Source: Dehalococcoidales bacterium
GTDB taxonomy: Bacteria; Chloroflexota; Dehalococcoidia; Dehalococcoidales; UBA2162
DNA length: 5,437 nt
Direction: 5' to 3'
NCBI GenBank assembly: GCA_002685815.1
Contig: NYYM01000024.1
Coordinates: 12,042 to 17,478, forward strand
In this document: in pieces, positions 1 to 5,437 of the stretch
How the letters are laid out: the number at the start of each line of letters is the position of its first letter
Numbering within the stretch: position 1 is the stretch's first letter
Made by a program: the position numbers and the translations under genes
The notes under the pieces: generated by a model
Seen by the model: the letters and a program-made list of their open reading frames with translations, nothing else
What the model was told of the DNA's origin: nothing
The model's database searches: none

Positions 1-924
1 AAGATATTAGTTCATCAGAATTTCAAGAAGGCCGTTGAGAAGAAGCGAGGAAAAGAGGAGAAGGAGTGGTGGGGCGACTTCAAAATTTCGGAACTGGCCA
101 AGCATTCGGTGGAGTATCTCTCTCCCCGCGAAGACAATTCCGCTCAGATGATTGGCGGACTAGAGTTTGTTAAGATGGGCCCACCTCTTGTACTGGGAGG
201 GACCTGCCTGGATATTCTATCCTGCCCGGAAGCTGAATCTACCCACACAATAGACCAGATACTTCTCCATTATTCTCCGCAGGGAAACTTGGCTTCTGAA
301 AATGAAGAAGGTACCGAATTCAGGACTGATGACGATATTATTTTTTCGGGAGACCTCTGGCTGATGGCCGGGCCTAAATTCAGCCCTAACTTCAGGCGCA
401 GGCATCGGCGCCCAAGCAGTGCTCAACGCAGTAAACTCATGCGGAACCATAGGGAACAGGATTCCGCCGCCAAAGATGCCTTGAAAAAAGGGTTCAGTCT
501 GATAAAAGTTAAACCCGGCCATGGTGGAGAATTCATCGGCAGCCGGATAATCGCCTTTAGCCTGCTTGCCGACCGCGACCTCCTGCTCGGGCTCAATTAT
601 TCCCGTAATGCCAATAGATCACTTTTGAAGCGCAAAGACCTGACCATCAGGGTAACGGACCTGCAAGAATCAGCTTATCAAAGCTTTGTGGAGGAATTAA
701 CCGGTTGGTTTGAGAACGGTTACGCCGCAGAAGAAGTCGCTGCCTTGTTAGCACGTATTTACAGAGAACAGTGCGGAGGAAACAAAGCAACCGAGCAGGA
801 CCGAGAAGAAAGAAGAATAAGGTTAGGGATAAACCTTACAAGATTAAAGGATGACGAAAACCAGTCCCCGGGATTGAATCAAACGGCCGATGACGCTTTG
901 ACGGAACTGGATAAGATAGTTTAG
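1..924 (+). CDS. MBL-fold hydrolase-like protein, 3' part (5' end outside window)
   Basis: The frame is open from base 1 to the TAG at 922-924, giving 307 visible residues. A GTG at 109 is only an internal codon, because coding-like sequence with no stop continues to the window edge. The visible part fits the second half of a metallo-beta-lactamase fold. A VHQNF stretch (residues 4-8) resembles the strand that follows the HxHxDH motif. A CPEAESTHT stretch follows a GG-TCLDIL strand, with His82 where the third metal His is expected. SGD has Asp118 as the bridging Asp, and KPGHGG has His174 as the last metal His. HxHxDH itself would lie left of the window, so activity cannot be judged. Spacing between motifs is longer than in small MBL enzymes, with a basic FRRRHRRP patch at about residues 131-138. 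The C-terminal tail (from about 259) is charged and low in recognisable motifs. The substrate is unknown. The fold call is from motifs read by eye and is moderately sure. Confidence 0.55.
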   Translation, partial: KILVHQNFKKAVEKKRGKEEKEWWGDFKISELAKHSVEYLSPREDNSAQMIGGLEFVKMGPPLVLGGTCLDILSCPEAESTHTIDQILLHYSPQGNLASENEEGTEFRTDDDIIFSGDLWLMAGPKFSPNFRRRHRRPSSAQRSKLMRNHREQDSAAKDALKKGFSLIKVKPGHGGEFIGSRIIAFSLLADRDLLLGLNYSRNANRSLLKRKDLTIRVTDLQESAYQSFVEELTGWFENGYAAEEVAALLARIYREQCGGNKATEQDREERRIRLGINLTRLKDDENQSPGLNQTADDALTELDKIV

Positions 925-958
925 CGGGGCGTTTCCCGGCAACTTCATAGAAGGTACT

Positions 959-973
959 GGACCAAGTGGGTCC
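959..973. terminator. weak hairpin between convergent genes
   Basis: GGACC (959-963) and GGTCC (969-973) can pair around a 5-nt loop, in the 68-nt gap between the ends of the MBL-like gene and the M42 peptidase gene. A pyrimidine-rich stretch follows on the plus strand at about 983-994. The stem is short and there is no uninterrupted T-tract, so this is only a candidate two-way terminator. A second, 4-bp stem (CGGG 925-928 with CCCG 935-938) lies just upstream. Confidence 0.25.
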
Positions 974-992
974 TTAGGTTGATTCTCCTCTT

Positions 993-2054
993 TTATGACG
1001 GTGTCCAGTCAATTTCTGCCGTAACACGCTCGCAAAAGCCGGCCATGAGTTGGGCAGCTTTCTCAATGTCACCCAGGTTCATGATCTCGTTGGGAGTATG
1101 CATGTAGCGCAGTGGCACGGCGATGAGTCCGGTAGCGACTCCGGCACGGTTGAGCTGGATTGCGTTGGCGTCAGTGCCCGTGCCTCCTGGCGTCGCCTGA
1201 ATCTGGTACGGGATTTCGAGTTCCTTGGCCGTCTTTACGAGGAGATCGAACATGACCGGGTTGATGTTTGCGCCGCGTGTGATCATGGGGCCGCCCCCAA
1301 GCTTTACGTCGCCAACCTTCTTCTTGTCGCCGCCCGGGTAGTCGGTCGAATGCCCGACGTCCGTGGCAATGCCTATTTGGGGATCAACGTCGAAGGTGCT
1401 GGTGCGGGCACCGCGCAGACCGACCTCCTCCTGCACAGTTGACACGCCAATGACCGAGGCTTTAATCGATGTTCCAGACAGCAGCCGAAGTGCCTCCGCC
1501 ACAATAAACACGCCCATTTTGTCATCAAAGCTACGGGCAACGCAGAGGTCGCCGCGTAATTGTTGCAATTCGTGATCATATGTCACGCAGTCCCCGATGG
1601 CTACCACTGACTCGGCGTCGGCCTTGTCACTGGCACCAATGTCGATCCAGAGGTCGTCAAGTTTGGGCGTCTTTTCTCTCTCGTCGGAATTGAGCAAGTG
1701 TATGGCCTTTCGCCCAAGGACGCCTAATACGGAACCGTTCGCTGTATGGACCATAACACGTTGCCCCACCGTGACAATGGCATCGTGCCCACCGATGGAA
1801 CCGAAATAGAGCATGCCCTCGTCGCTGATGTAGCGCACCTGAAACCCGATTTCGTCAGCATGTCCCGCCAGCATGATGCGGGGAGATCCGCCCGGATTTA
1901 CGGTGGCATAAACGTTACCGAGCACGTCCGTTCGAACATCCGTTGAGTAGGCGGCAACACGGTCGCGGAATACGCTCTGGACCTGCCGCTCGTAGCCGGA
2001 AGGACCGGGAGTGTCGACAAGTCGCTTAAGAAAGTCGAAGGAATCCTGCTGCAT
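993..2054 (-). CDS. M42 family metallopeptidase (glutamyl aminopeptidase/endoglucanase-M type)
   Basis: This is a complete 353-residue protein, the usual length for M42 co-catalytic di-metal aminopeptidases. These are cytosolic and normally form large tetrahedral dodecamers that trim peptides from the N-terminus. The motifs occur in family order: AGHADEIGF with His65 and Asp67, SFDDKMG with the bridging Asp177 or 178, VQEEVGLRGA with catalytic Glu209 and metal ligand Glu210, TDVGH with Asp232, and RYMHTPNE with His319. The early PGPSGYE motif (residues 16-22) and the GGTGTDA motif (290-296) are also typical. No signal peptide is visible. The start at 2054 is supported by AAGGAG five bases upstream and by a promoter further out. 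The gene stands alone: it converges with the MBL-like gene and is followed upstream only by a transporter remnant. Substrate preference cannot be read from the sequence. Some members were once annotated as cellulases, but a peptidase is far more likely. Confidence 0.95.
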   Translation of the reverse strand: MQQDSFDFLKRLVDTPGPSGYERQVQSVFRDRVAAYSTDVRTDVLGNVYATVNPGGSPRIMLAGHADEIGFQVRYISDEGMLYFGSIGGHDAIVTVGQRVMVHTANGSVLGVLGRKAIHLLNSDEREKTPKLDDLWIDIGASDKADAESVVAIGDCVTYDHELQQLRGDLCVARSFDDKMGVFIVAEALRLLSGTSIKASVIGVSTVQEEVGLRGARTSTFDVDPQIGIATDVGHSTDYPGGDKKKVGDVKLGGGPMITRGANINPVMFDLLVKTAKELEIPYQIQATPGGTGTDANAIQLNRAGVATGLIAVPLRYMHTPNEIMNLGDIEKAAQLMAGFCERVTAEIDWTPS

Positions 2055-2059
2055 GATGT

Positions 2060-2065
2060 CTCCTT
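2060..2065 (-). promoter_or_regulatory. ribosome binding site of the M42 peptidase gene
   Basis: The minus strand reads AAGGAG, a near-perfect Shine-Dalgarno sequence, five bases before the ATG at 2054. It fixes the start codon and contrasts with the poor or absent sites before the cytochrome c and DoxX genes. Confidence 0.85.
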
Positions 2066-2095
2066 ATATTGGGGTGGCGATAATCGTACCTCACC

Positions 2096-2124
2096 ATATT
2101 ATCTGCAAAGTGCCTGACTGTCAA
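2096..2124 (-). promoter_or_regulatory. sigma70-type promoter of the M42 peptidase gene
   Basis: On the minus strand a perfect TTGACA (2124-2119) is followed after 17 bases by TAATAT (2101-2096), a 4/6 match to the -10 consensus. GATAAT (2103-2098), a 5/6 match, overlaps it with a 15-base spacer. A transcript starting near 2089 would have a leader of about 35 bases containing the AAGGAG site. No operator-like repeat is seen over it, so constitutive expression is plausible. Confidence 0.6.
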
Positions 2125-2195
2125 AGAGATGGTAAGGCACATAATACATCAATGTTTGGCAGATTTGATCGGATTGATTAGCCGGTAGCGTTGCC

Positions 2196-2616
2196 TTAGG
2201 CCTGTATTTGACATATGCGGCGCCAAAGACTAGATTGAATTTCGTTGTCTTGCGCTAGCGTGGGCATCTGCGCCACTCGAACCGGGTGGCCACTTGCTCT
2301 GTACAAGTAAAAGGCGGTGAACCGGGCTACGAAGTGGTCTACATATTGGACTACGGGACGAGGGTGAAGGCGGCCAAAGACTTCCTCGTAACCTACCTGA
2401 TTGTGACCAGCCAAAGAAGGCTTGTCCGACACTGATCTCCCGGCTAATCGGTTCAATAAAAAGGCCGAAATTAATGCCGAGCAAAGCCACCGAGACCATT
2501 GTCACCAGACCCATACCGGCTACAATTATCCAACCGTAGTAAATCTGGTTGCCTTTGAAGGTAAGATTACTAATTCTCAAACCATTGTCCATTATACCTG
2601 AATAATGACTAGTCAT
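2196..2616 (-). pseudogene. decayed MFS transporter (N-terminal remnant)
   Basis: The first frame (from 2616, or more likely an ATG at 2592) encodes an MFS-like N-terminus: a YYGW motif, a first membrane helix of about 20 residues (WIIVAGMGLVTMVSVALLG) and then the GLFIEPISREISVGQAFFGW region typical of the helix 1-2 loop. Near 2400 the resemblance stops in that frame and resumes one base away as QVGY...FGRL.PRPVV, the region that in intact relatives reads roughly RQVGY, then GRLLDRFG. The second frame ends at TAA 2198-2196 after about 65 more residues. Relatives have about 400 residues and 12 helices; here only one clear helix remains and several short stretches are missing. It cannot encode a working transporter. 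The substrate class is unknown; the start resembles the oxalate/formate-antiporter-like group, from memory only. A sequencing error could explain the frame change but not the missing remainder. Confidence 0.7.
2591..2596 (-). promoter_or_regulatory. TATAAT box facing the MFS remnant
   Basis: The minus strand reads TATAAT exactly at 2596-2591, just downstream of the 14-bp palindrome. No good -35 box lies at 16-18 bases, although ATGACT in the palindrome is a 4/6 match at a spacing of only 14. The box overlaps the in-frame ATG at 2592. If it is the -10, translation would have to start later, perhaps at TTG 2580, without a leader. The alternative is that the ATG is the start (AGG four bases upstream) and the TATAAT is chance. 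Confidence 0.35.
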
Positions 2617-2617
2617 T
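2604..2617. promoter_or_regulatory. perfect 14-bp palindrome, candidate operator
   Basis: AATGACTAGTCATT equals its own reverse complement and sits between the divergent MFS remnant and cytochrome c genes, next to the TATAAT box of the former. Uninterrupted palindromes of this size in divergent promoters are typical binding sites for dimeric repressors such as the TetR family. The regulator is not in the window, so the family assignment is inference. Confidence 0.5.
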
Positions 2618-2656
2618 TTTTAAGAGCGGGTTTAATGCCCAGATTTCAGGTATGAG

Positions 2657-2665
2657 TGCTATAAT
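2657..2665 (+). promoter_or_regulatory. extended -10 promoter of the cytochrome c gene
   Basis: TGCTATAAT is a perfect TGnTATAAT extended -10 element. No -35 resemblance is seen at the proper distance, as is common with extended -10 promoters. A start of transcription near 2672 would lie about four bases before the ATG at 2676, giving a nearly leaderless mRNA and ruling out the earlier ATG at 2652. Confidence 0.55.
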
Positions 2666-2675
2666 CATTAATATC

Positions 2676-3071
2676 ATGAAGAAATGGGTGATATTGGTCC
2701 TGATCGGACCGCTACTGATGATGCTGGCGTGCCAAGAAGTGGAGCCGCCCAACTTCACGCAACCCGAAGCGACTGCTCAGCCGAGCCCACCGAATCCAGA
2801 GCCAGTACCAGCACCAATGCCCTTGCCACCATCATTGACAGATGCGGGTGAGTTCTTTTTCTCCAATTGTGCCAGCTGTCACGGAATAAACCGGGAAGGG
2901 AACGTAGGCCCGGTTTTGACCCCGGAGAGTCTGGCGGCTCTGAGCGACGCCGAGGTGAAGGACGCGATACTCAACGGCAGGCGGGGTACGCTGATGCCAG
3001 CATGGAAAGACAGCTTGACTGATGAGGAAGTTGATGCCCTCATCCAACTAGTAAGATATACATCACCTTAG
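2676..3071 (+). CDS. mono-haem cytochrome c, probable lipoprotein
   Basis: The product has 131 residues. It begins with a short MKK n-region and a hydrophobic stretch ending in LMMLAC, a lipoprotein-like signal whose Cys19 would be acylated; the -3 Met makes the lipobox imperfect. A Pro-rich linker (about 24-52) suggests a tether holding the haem domain off the membrane. The cytochrome domain (about 54-131) has NCASCHG, with Cys65, Cys68 and the proximal ligand His69. TLMPAW carries the probable axial Met107, and the C-terminal DEEVDALIQLVRY helix is typical of class I cytochrome c. It should shuttle single electrons outside the cytoplasmic membrane. An ATG at 2652 would add SAIIINI before the MKK, giving an odd signal sequence, and would lie upstream of the likely transcription start, so 2676 is preferred. 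There is no clear Shine-Dalgarno. The gene converges with the DoxX-type gene across 42 bases. Its partner enzyme is not identified. Confidence 0.9.
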   Translation: MKKWVILVLIGPLLMMLACQEVEPPNFTQPEATAQPSPPNPEPVPAPMPLPPSLTDAGEFFFSNCASCHGINREGNVGPVLTPESLAALSDAEVKDAILNGRRGTLMPAWKDSLTDEEVDALIQLVRYTSP

Positions 3072-3113
3072 ATAATCCGAGTACCGGTGCCAGTCTACCC
3101 ACCTGAATGAAAC

Positions 3114-4256
3114 TCAGGCTGTATGTGAGGCTTGCTTCACTCTGTTCGTCCGGTCCTCCGGAATGTTTTTTCCGGTCAGGAGTTGAGGCGCCAGACGAAA
3201 ACCGCCCGAGCCACGGTAAAGCAACAAGGCGACGATTCCCATAATGGGCAGGTGACCGATGAGCTCATCGGGGCCAAGAATAACGATTGTGGTACCCATA
3301 ACTACGAATACGATGGCCGCGACGAATCTTGTGGCGATACCAAAGATGAGCAGAACTCCTACCGCCAGTTCAACGATTCCGGCGGCAAAAACAAAACGAA
3401 TGTCTGTAAAGCCAGTGAAGCCCATTAGCTGCATAAAGTTAAGATAGTGAGTATCGAGGAAAGTCAGCGCCATGTTCGGATCGAGTAACTTATTGTGCAG
3501 TGCCAGAATGACCAGCGTCAAACCCAGTCCGATGCGGATGATTAGGATCGGAAGTTTGGCATAGCGCGATGGGTCGAGCTTCAGCCGTGTGGCGATACGG
3601 CGGTCCAGGGAGCTTGCCCCCATGCCGAAGAATATGAAGGCGAAGGCGAGAGCCGCGAATTCTACGACATAGTCTATCAGAAGGTCGGGCGCAAAATAGA
3701 ATACCGCCATCGGGAGGGCAACCACCAGGATGAGAACACCCGGTATGAGAAAGGACGCCTGACTGAGCAGTACAATACCGAGCAGCAACTGGGCCAGGCT
3801 ACCAAATGTGGATGGGTTCCAATACAGTAGAGAATCTCCAGACAGGATTGCCCGGGTAATCTGGGCGCCGGAATGGACTGTAACCGTGACTCCTGGCAAG
3901 AGCAGGTCGGGCGCCAGAAACACGCCTGTAACCGCATAGGCTATCAGCATAACGGCCGCCAGAACGGCAACGAATCGCCATTCGAGGCCTTTCGGCAAAG
4001 TTTGCTGCAACTTCTCAAATCGCAGCTCGAATTTCCGATACCACGCCGAGCGTTGGGCCAGAATCACGAGCACTATTAGCAGCAGACCACCAGAGATGAT
4101 GCCCAGATTCGGCCAATCCAACCAATGGCTTTCACCTGCGTGCTGACCGTCCTGGTCGACGGACCAGCGCTCGTGAGCAAAGGCCGGACTCGCCTGAATC
4201 AGGAATAGAACCGAGGCGAGCATCAATGCCTTGACCTTATTACTCATTTTCCACAT
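3114..4256 (-). CDS. DoxX-type polytopic membrane protein with signal peptide
   Basis: The protein has 380 residues, or 377 from ATG 4247, which is equally plausible because neither start has a good ribosome binding site. A signal peptide appears to end at SPAFA (about 27), followed by an extracytoplasmic His-bearing stretch, AHERW to ESHW, with His28, His39 and His44. Hydrophobic segments lie at about 51-67, 95-115, 152-169, 171-189, 194-213, 236-253, 287-306, 309-327 and 334-347. The C-terminal four resemble DoxX: a helix ending LALHNKL, then GIVELAVGVLLIFG with Glu296, then ATRFVA. Residues 95-213 look like a second, diverged copy. DoxX relatives include the quinone-reducing subunit of archaeal thiosulfate dehydrogenase and many proteins of unknown job; usual length is about 130-180, so this is about double. 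It follows DUF1501 by 38 bases, probably in one operon. A redox role is inferred from family and context only. Confidence 0.8.
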   Translation of the reverse strand: MWKMSNKVKALMLASVLFLIQASPAFAHERWSVDQDGQHAGESHWLDWPNLGIISGGLLLIVLVILAQRSAWYRKFELRFEKLQQTLPKGLEWRFVAVLAAVMLIAYAVTGVFLAPDLLLPGVTVTVHSGAQITRAILSGDSLLYWNPSTFGSLAQLLLGIVLLSQASFLIPGVLILVVALPMAVFYFAPDLLIDYVVEFAALAFAFIFFGMGASSLDRRIATRLKLDPSRYAKLPILIIRIGLGLTLVILALHNKLLDPNMALTFLDTHYLNFMQLMGFTGFTDIRFVFAAGIVELAVGVLLIFGIATRFVAAIVFVVMGTTIVILGPDELIGHLPIMGIVALLLYRGSGGFRLAPQLLTGKNIPEDRTNRVKQASHTA

Positions 4257-4294
4257 CTTCCATCTTCTTCGTTTTAACGAACTCCCAGCCAGAT

Positions 4295-5437
4295 TTAGAT
4301 AAAACCGGAGACCGGGTCTCTACCGGGTAATCTTCCCGCCGCCGCAGCGGTATTGAAGATAGGCAGTGTCTCATACTGCTGGCCCAGAATGGTGTTCGAT
4401 GGCGTGCCGAACCACTCCTCCAGCACGGTAGCGTATACAGAACGGAAATCAACCGTAAAGCGCAAATTATCGCTGGAGAGGGAGCCCAGATCCGGGCGTT
4501 CGCCGTAGAAACCACCCTTAACAGGTGTGCCGATGAAGAACATCGGCACGGCGGTACCGTGGTCGGTACCATCACTGGCGTTGCTTTTGGCCCGCCGACC
4601 GAACTCAGACCAGGTCATTATTACAACGTTACCATCCTTGCCGTGACCTTTCAGGTCTTCGTAAAAGGCAGAGACGGCCTCGGACAAAGTCCGCAGCAGC
4701 GTGACATGATCCGGCTTTTGGCTGGCGTGGGTATCCCAACCGCCGATGGCGACATGTCCCACTTTGACGCCCAAGTCGGCAACAATTGCCGCGGCGAGAA
4801 TTCGTAATCTCTTTCCCAAGGAAGTGTCAGGGTACACTACAGCCGGATTGTAAGATTTGTCAGCTTGTACAATATCTGCAGAGCTCGCAGAGGCAGCATC
4901 GAACGTATTGTTCAGAAGCTTGAGATAAGAAGCATCCTTCTGTAAGGAGTACATCTTTGCCAGTGCCTCCTTGCGTACCGGGGCAGATGCTGCATATCGG
5001 GGGTCACTTTGGAACTGGTACAAATTTACGCTTTCTATTAACGGCACGGGCACTTGCGGCGAGTAAAGCTCCGGTGGGAATCTGCCCCTCATGCCCCCGA
5101 CCGAGATACCACTAAACGTAGTATCCGGGCCGCCGCCAAGTGTCTCCAGGTACCGTCCCAACCACCCTTGCTTAACTTCGCCTTCAGGGTCGGCAAACCG
5201 CCATATGTCCATAGACTGGAAGTGGGAGAGATTAGGAGTCGGGTATCCAACACCTTCCACAATCGCGAGATTTCCTGAATCCCACAAGGCCTTGAACTTG
5301 GGGAGGTTGGGGTGAAAACCTACCTCATTATCGATGGTGATGACTTCTTGCTGGGGAATGGCGACATTGGGCCGCAGGTCATAATAAAGACCATCGTTGT
5401 AGGGAATAATCGTGTTAAGACCGTCATTCCCGCCAGC
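4295..5437 (-). CDS. DUF1501 family protein, 5' end outside window
   Basis: The frame stays open to the right edge, giving 380 visible residues. The TTG at 5287 is an internal Leu codon, since the 50 residues before it match the family (GGNDGLNT at visible 2-9, IPYNDGLYYDLRPN). DUF1501 proteins have an alkaline-phosphatase-like fold and usually start with a Tat signal, so only about 30-45 residues, including the signal, should be missing. Further family motifs are EGVGYPTPNLSHFQSMDIW (61-79), GGWDTHASQ with Asp235 and His237, TWSEFGRR (275-282, Glu278) and TDHG (291-294, Asp292, His293). These polar residues are the likely metal or active site. The C-terminus after PIFN looks slightly drawn out but normal. 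The biochemical function of the family is unknown. It is often paired with DUF1800, which could lie just right of the window. Here it is followed by the DoxX-type gene, probably co-transcribed. Confidence 0.92.
   Translation of the reverse strand, partial: AGGNDGLNTIIPYNDGLYYDLRPNVAIPQQEVITIDNEVGFHPNLPKFKALWDSGNLAIVEGVGYPTPNLSHFQSMDIWRFADPEGEVKQGWLGRYLETLGGGPDTTFSGISVGGMRGRFPPELYSPQVPVPLIESVNLYQFQSDPRYAASAPVRKEALAKMYSLQKDASYLKLLNNTFDAASASSADIVQADKSYNPAVVYPDTSLGKRLRILAAAIVADLGVKVGHVAIGGWDTHASQKPDHVTLLRTLSEAVSAFYEDLKGHGKDGNVVIMTWSEFGRRAKSNASDGTDHGTAVPMFFIGTPVKGGFYGERPDLGSLSSDNLRFTVDFRSVYATVLEEWFGTPSNTILGQQYETLPIFNTAAAAGRLPGRDPVSGFI

Noticed and set aside
217..522. A 101-codon minus-strand open frame.
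   Set aside because: It is antisense to the MBL-like gene, with no motif or start signal; a shadow frame.
1050..1946. Several open frames of 66-130 codons on the plus strand.
   Set aside because: They lie wholly inside the well-supported M42 peptidase gene on the other strand, have no recognisable motifs and no ribosome binding sites.
2652..2675. Earlier ATG for the cytochrome c gene, adding eight residues.
   Set aside because: It precedes the likely transcription start, has AGG only one base upstream, and spoils an otherwise normal MKK signal sequence.
3102..3118. Hairpin CCTGA / TCAGG with a 7-nt loop between the convergent cytochrome c and DoxX-type genes.
   Set aside because: The five-pair stem has no following T-tract on either strand and overlaps the DoxX stop codon; too weak to call a terminator.
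3132..4079. Plus- and minus-strand open frames of 60-98 codons inside the DoxX-type gene.
   Set aside because: The real frame shows a signal peptide and regular membrane helices; the others have no motifs and look like shadows.
5285..5287. TTG as the start codon of the DUF1501 gene.
   Set aside because: The 50 codons before it encode conserved family sequence including GGNDGLN, so the gene continues past the window edge.
4559..5315. Plus-strand open frames of 74-82 codons.
   Set aside because: They are antisense to conserved DUF1501 motifs and have no features of their own.

Overview
The window looks like an ordinary bacterial chromosomal segment with compact genes on both strands. The gene set is a zinc-type metallo-beta-lactamase-fold (MBL) protein, an M42 metallopeptidase, a lipoprotein-like mono-haem cytochrome c, a DoxX-type membrane protein and a Tat-type DUF1501 protein. 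It fits a free-living bacterium with periplasmic redox chemistry. The combination recalls Chloroflexota (Dehalococcoidia/SAR202-like) genomes, but no gene here is diagnostic, so that placement is a weak inference. No rRNA, tRNA, CRISPR array, transposase or intact mobile element was seen.

Layout, left to right. (1) 1-924, plus strand: the 3' part of a gene that enters from the left edge. Its residues fit the later metal-binding motifs of an MBL-fold hydrolase. (2) 993-2054, minus strand: a complete M42-family aminopeptidase with every expected metal and catalytic residue, a good ribosome binding site and a sigma70-type promoter with a perfect -35 box. It converges with gene 1. (3) 2196-2616, minus strand: a decayed major facilitator superfamily (MFS) transporter, with an intact first membrane segment followed by a frame change and deletions. 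(4) About 2591-2665: a divergent control region with a perfect 14-bp palindrome, a 9-bp inverted repeat pair and a TATAAT box facing each way. (5) 2676-3071, plus strand: a small Pro-rich cytochrome c with an N-terminal lipoprotein-like signal, probably read from an extended -10 promoter so close that the mRNA would be nearly leaderless. (6) 3114-4256, minus strand: a DoxX-type polytopic membrane protein with a signal peptide, whose two halves look like tandem copies of one four-helix unit. (7) 4295-5437, minus strand: a DUF1501 protein that runs off the right edge, lacking only its N-terminal signal region.

Genes 7 and 6 lie 38 nt apart on the same strand and probably form an operon (DUF1501 first, DoxX second). 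The cytochrome c converges on them. All three products should act at or outside the cytoplasmic membrane, so a shared extracytoplasmic redox role is possible but unproven. The M42 peptidase and the MBL protein appear to be independent units. The most interesting items are the duplicated DoxX architecture, the DUF1501-DoxX-cytochrome neighbourhood, and the palindromic control region left beside a dead transporter gene.
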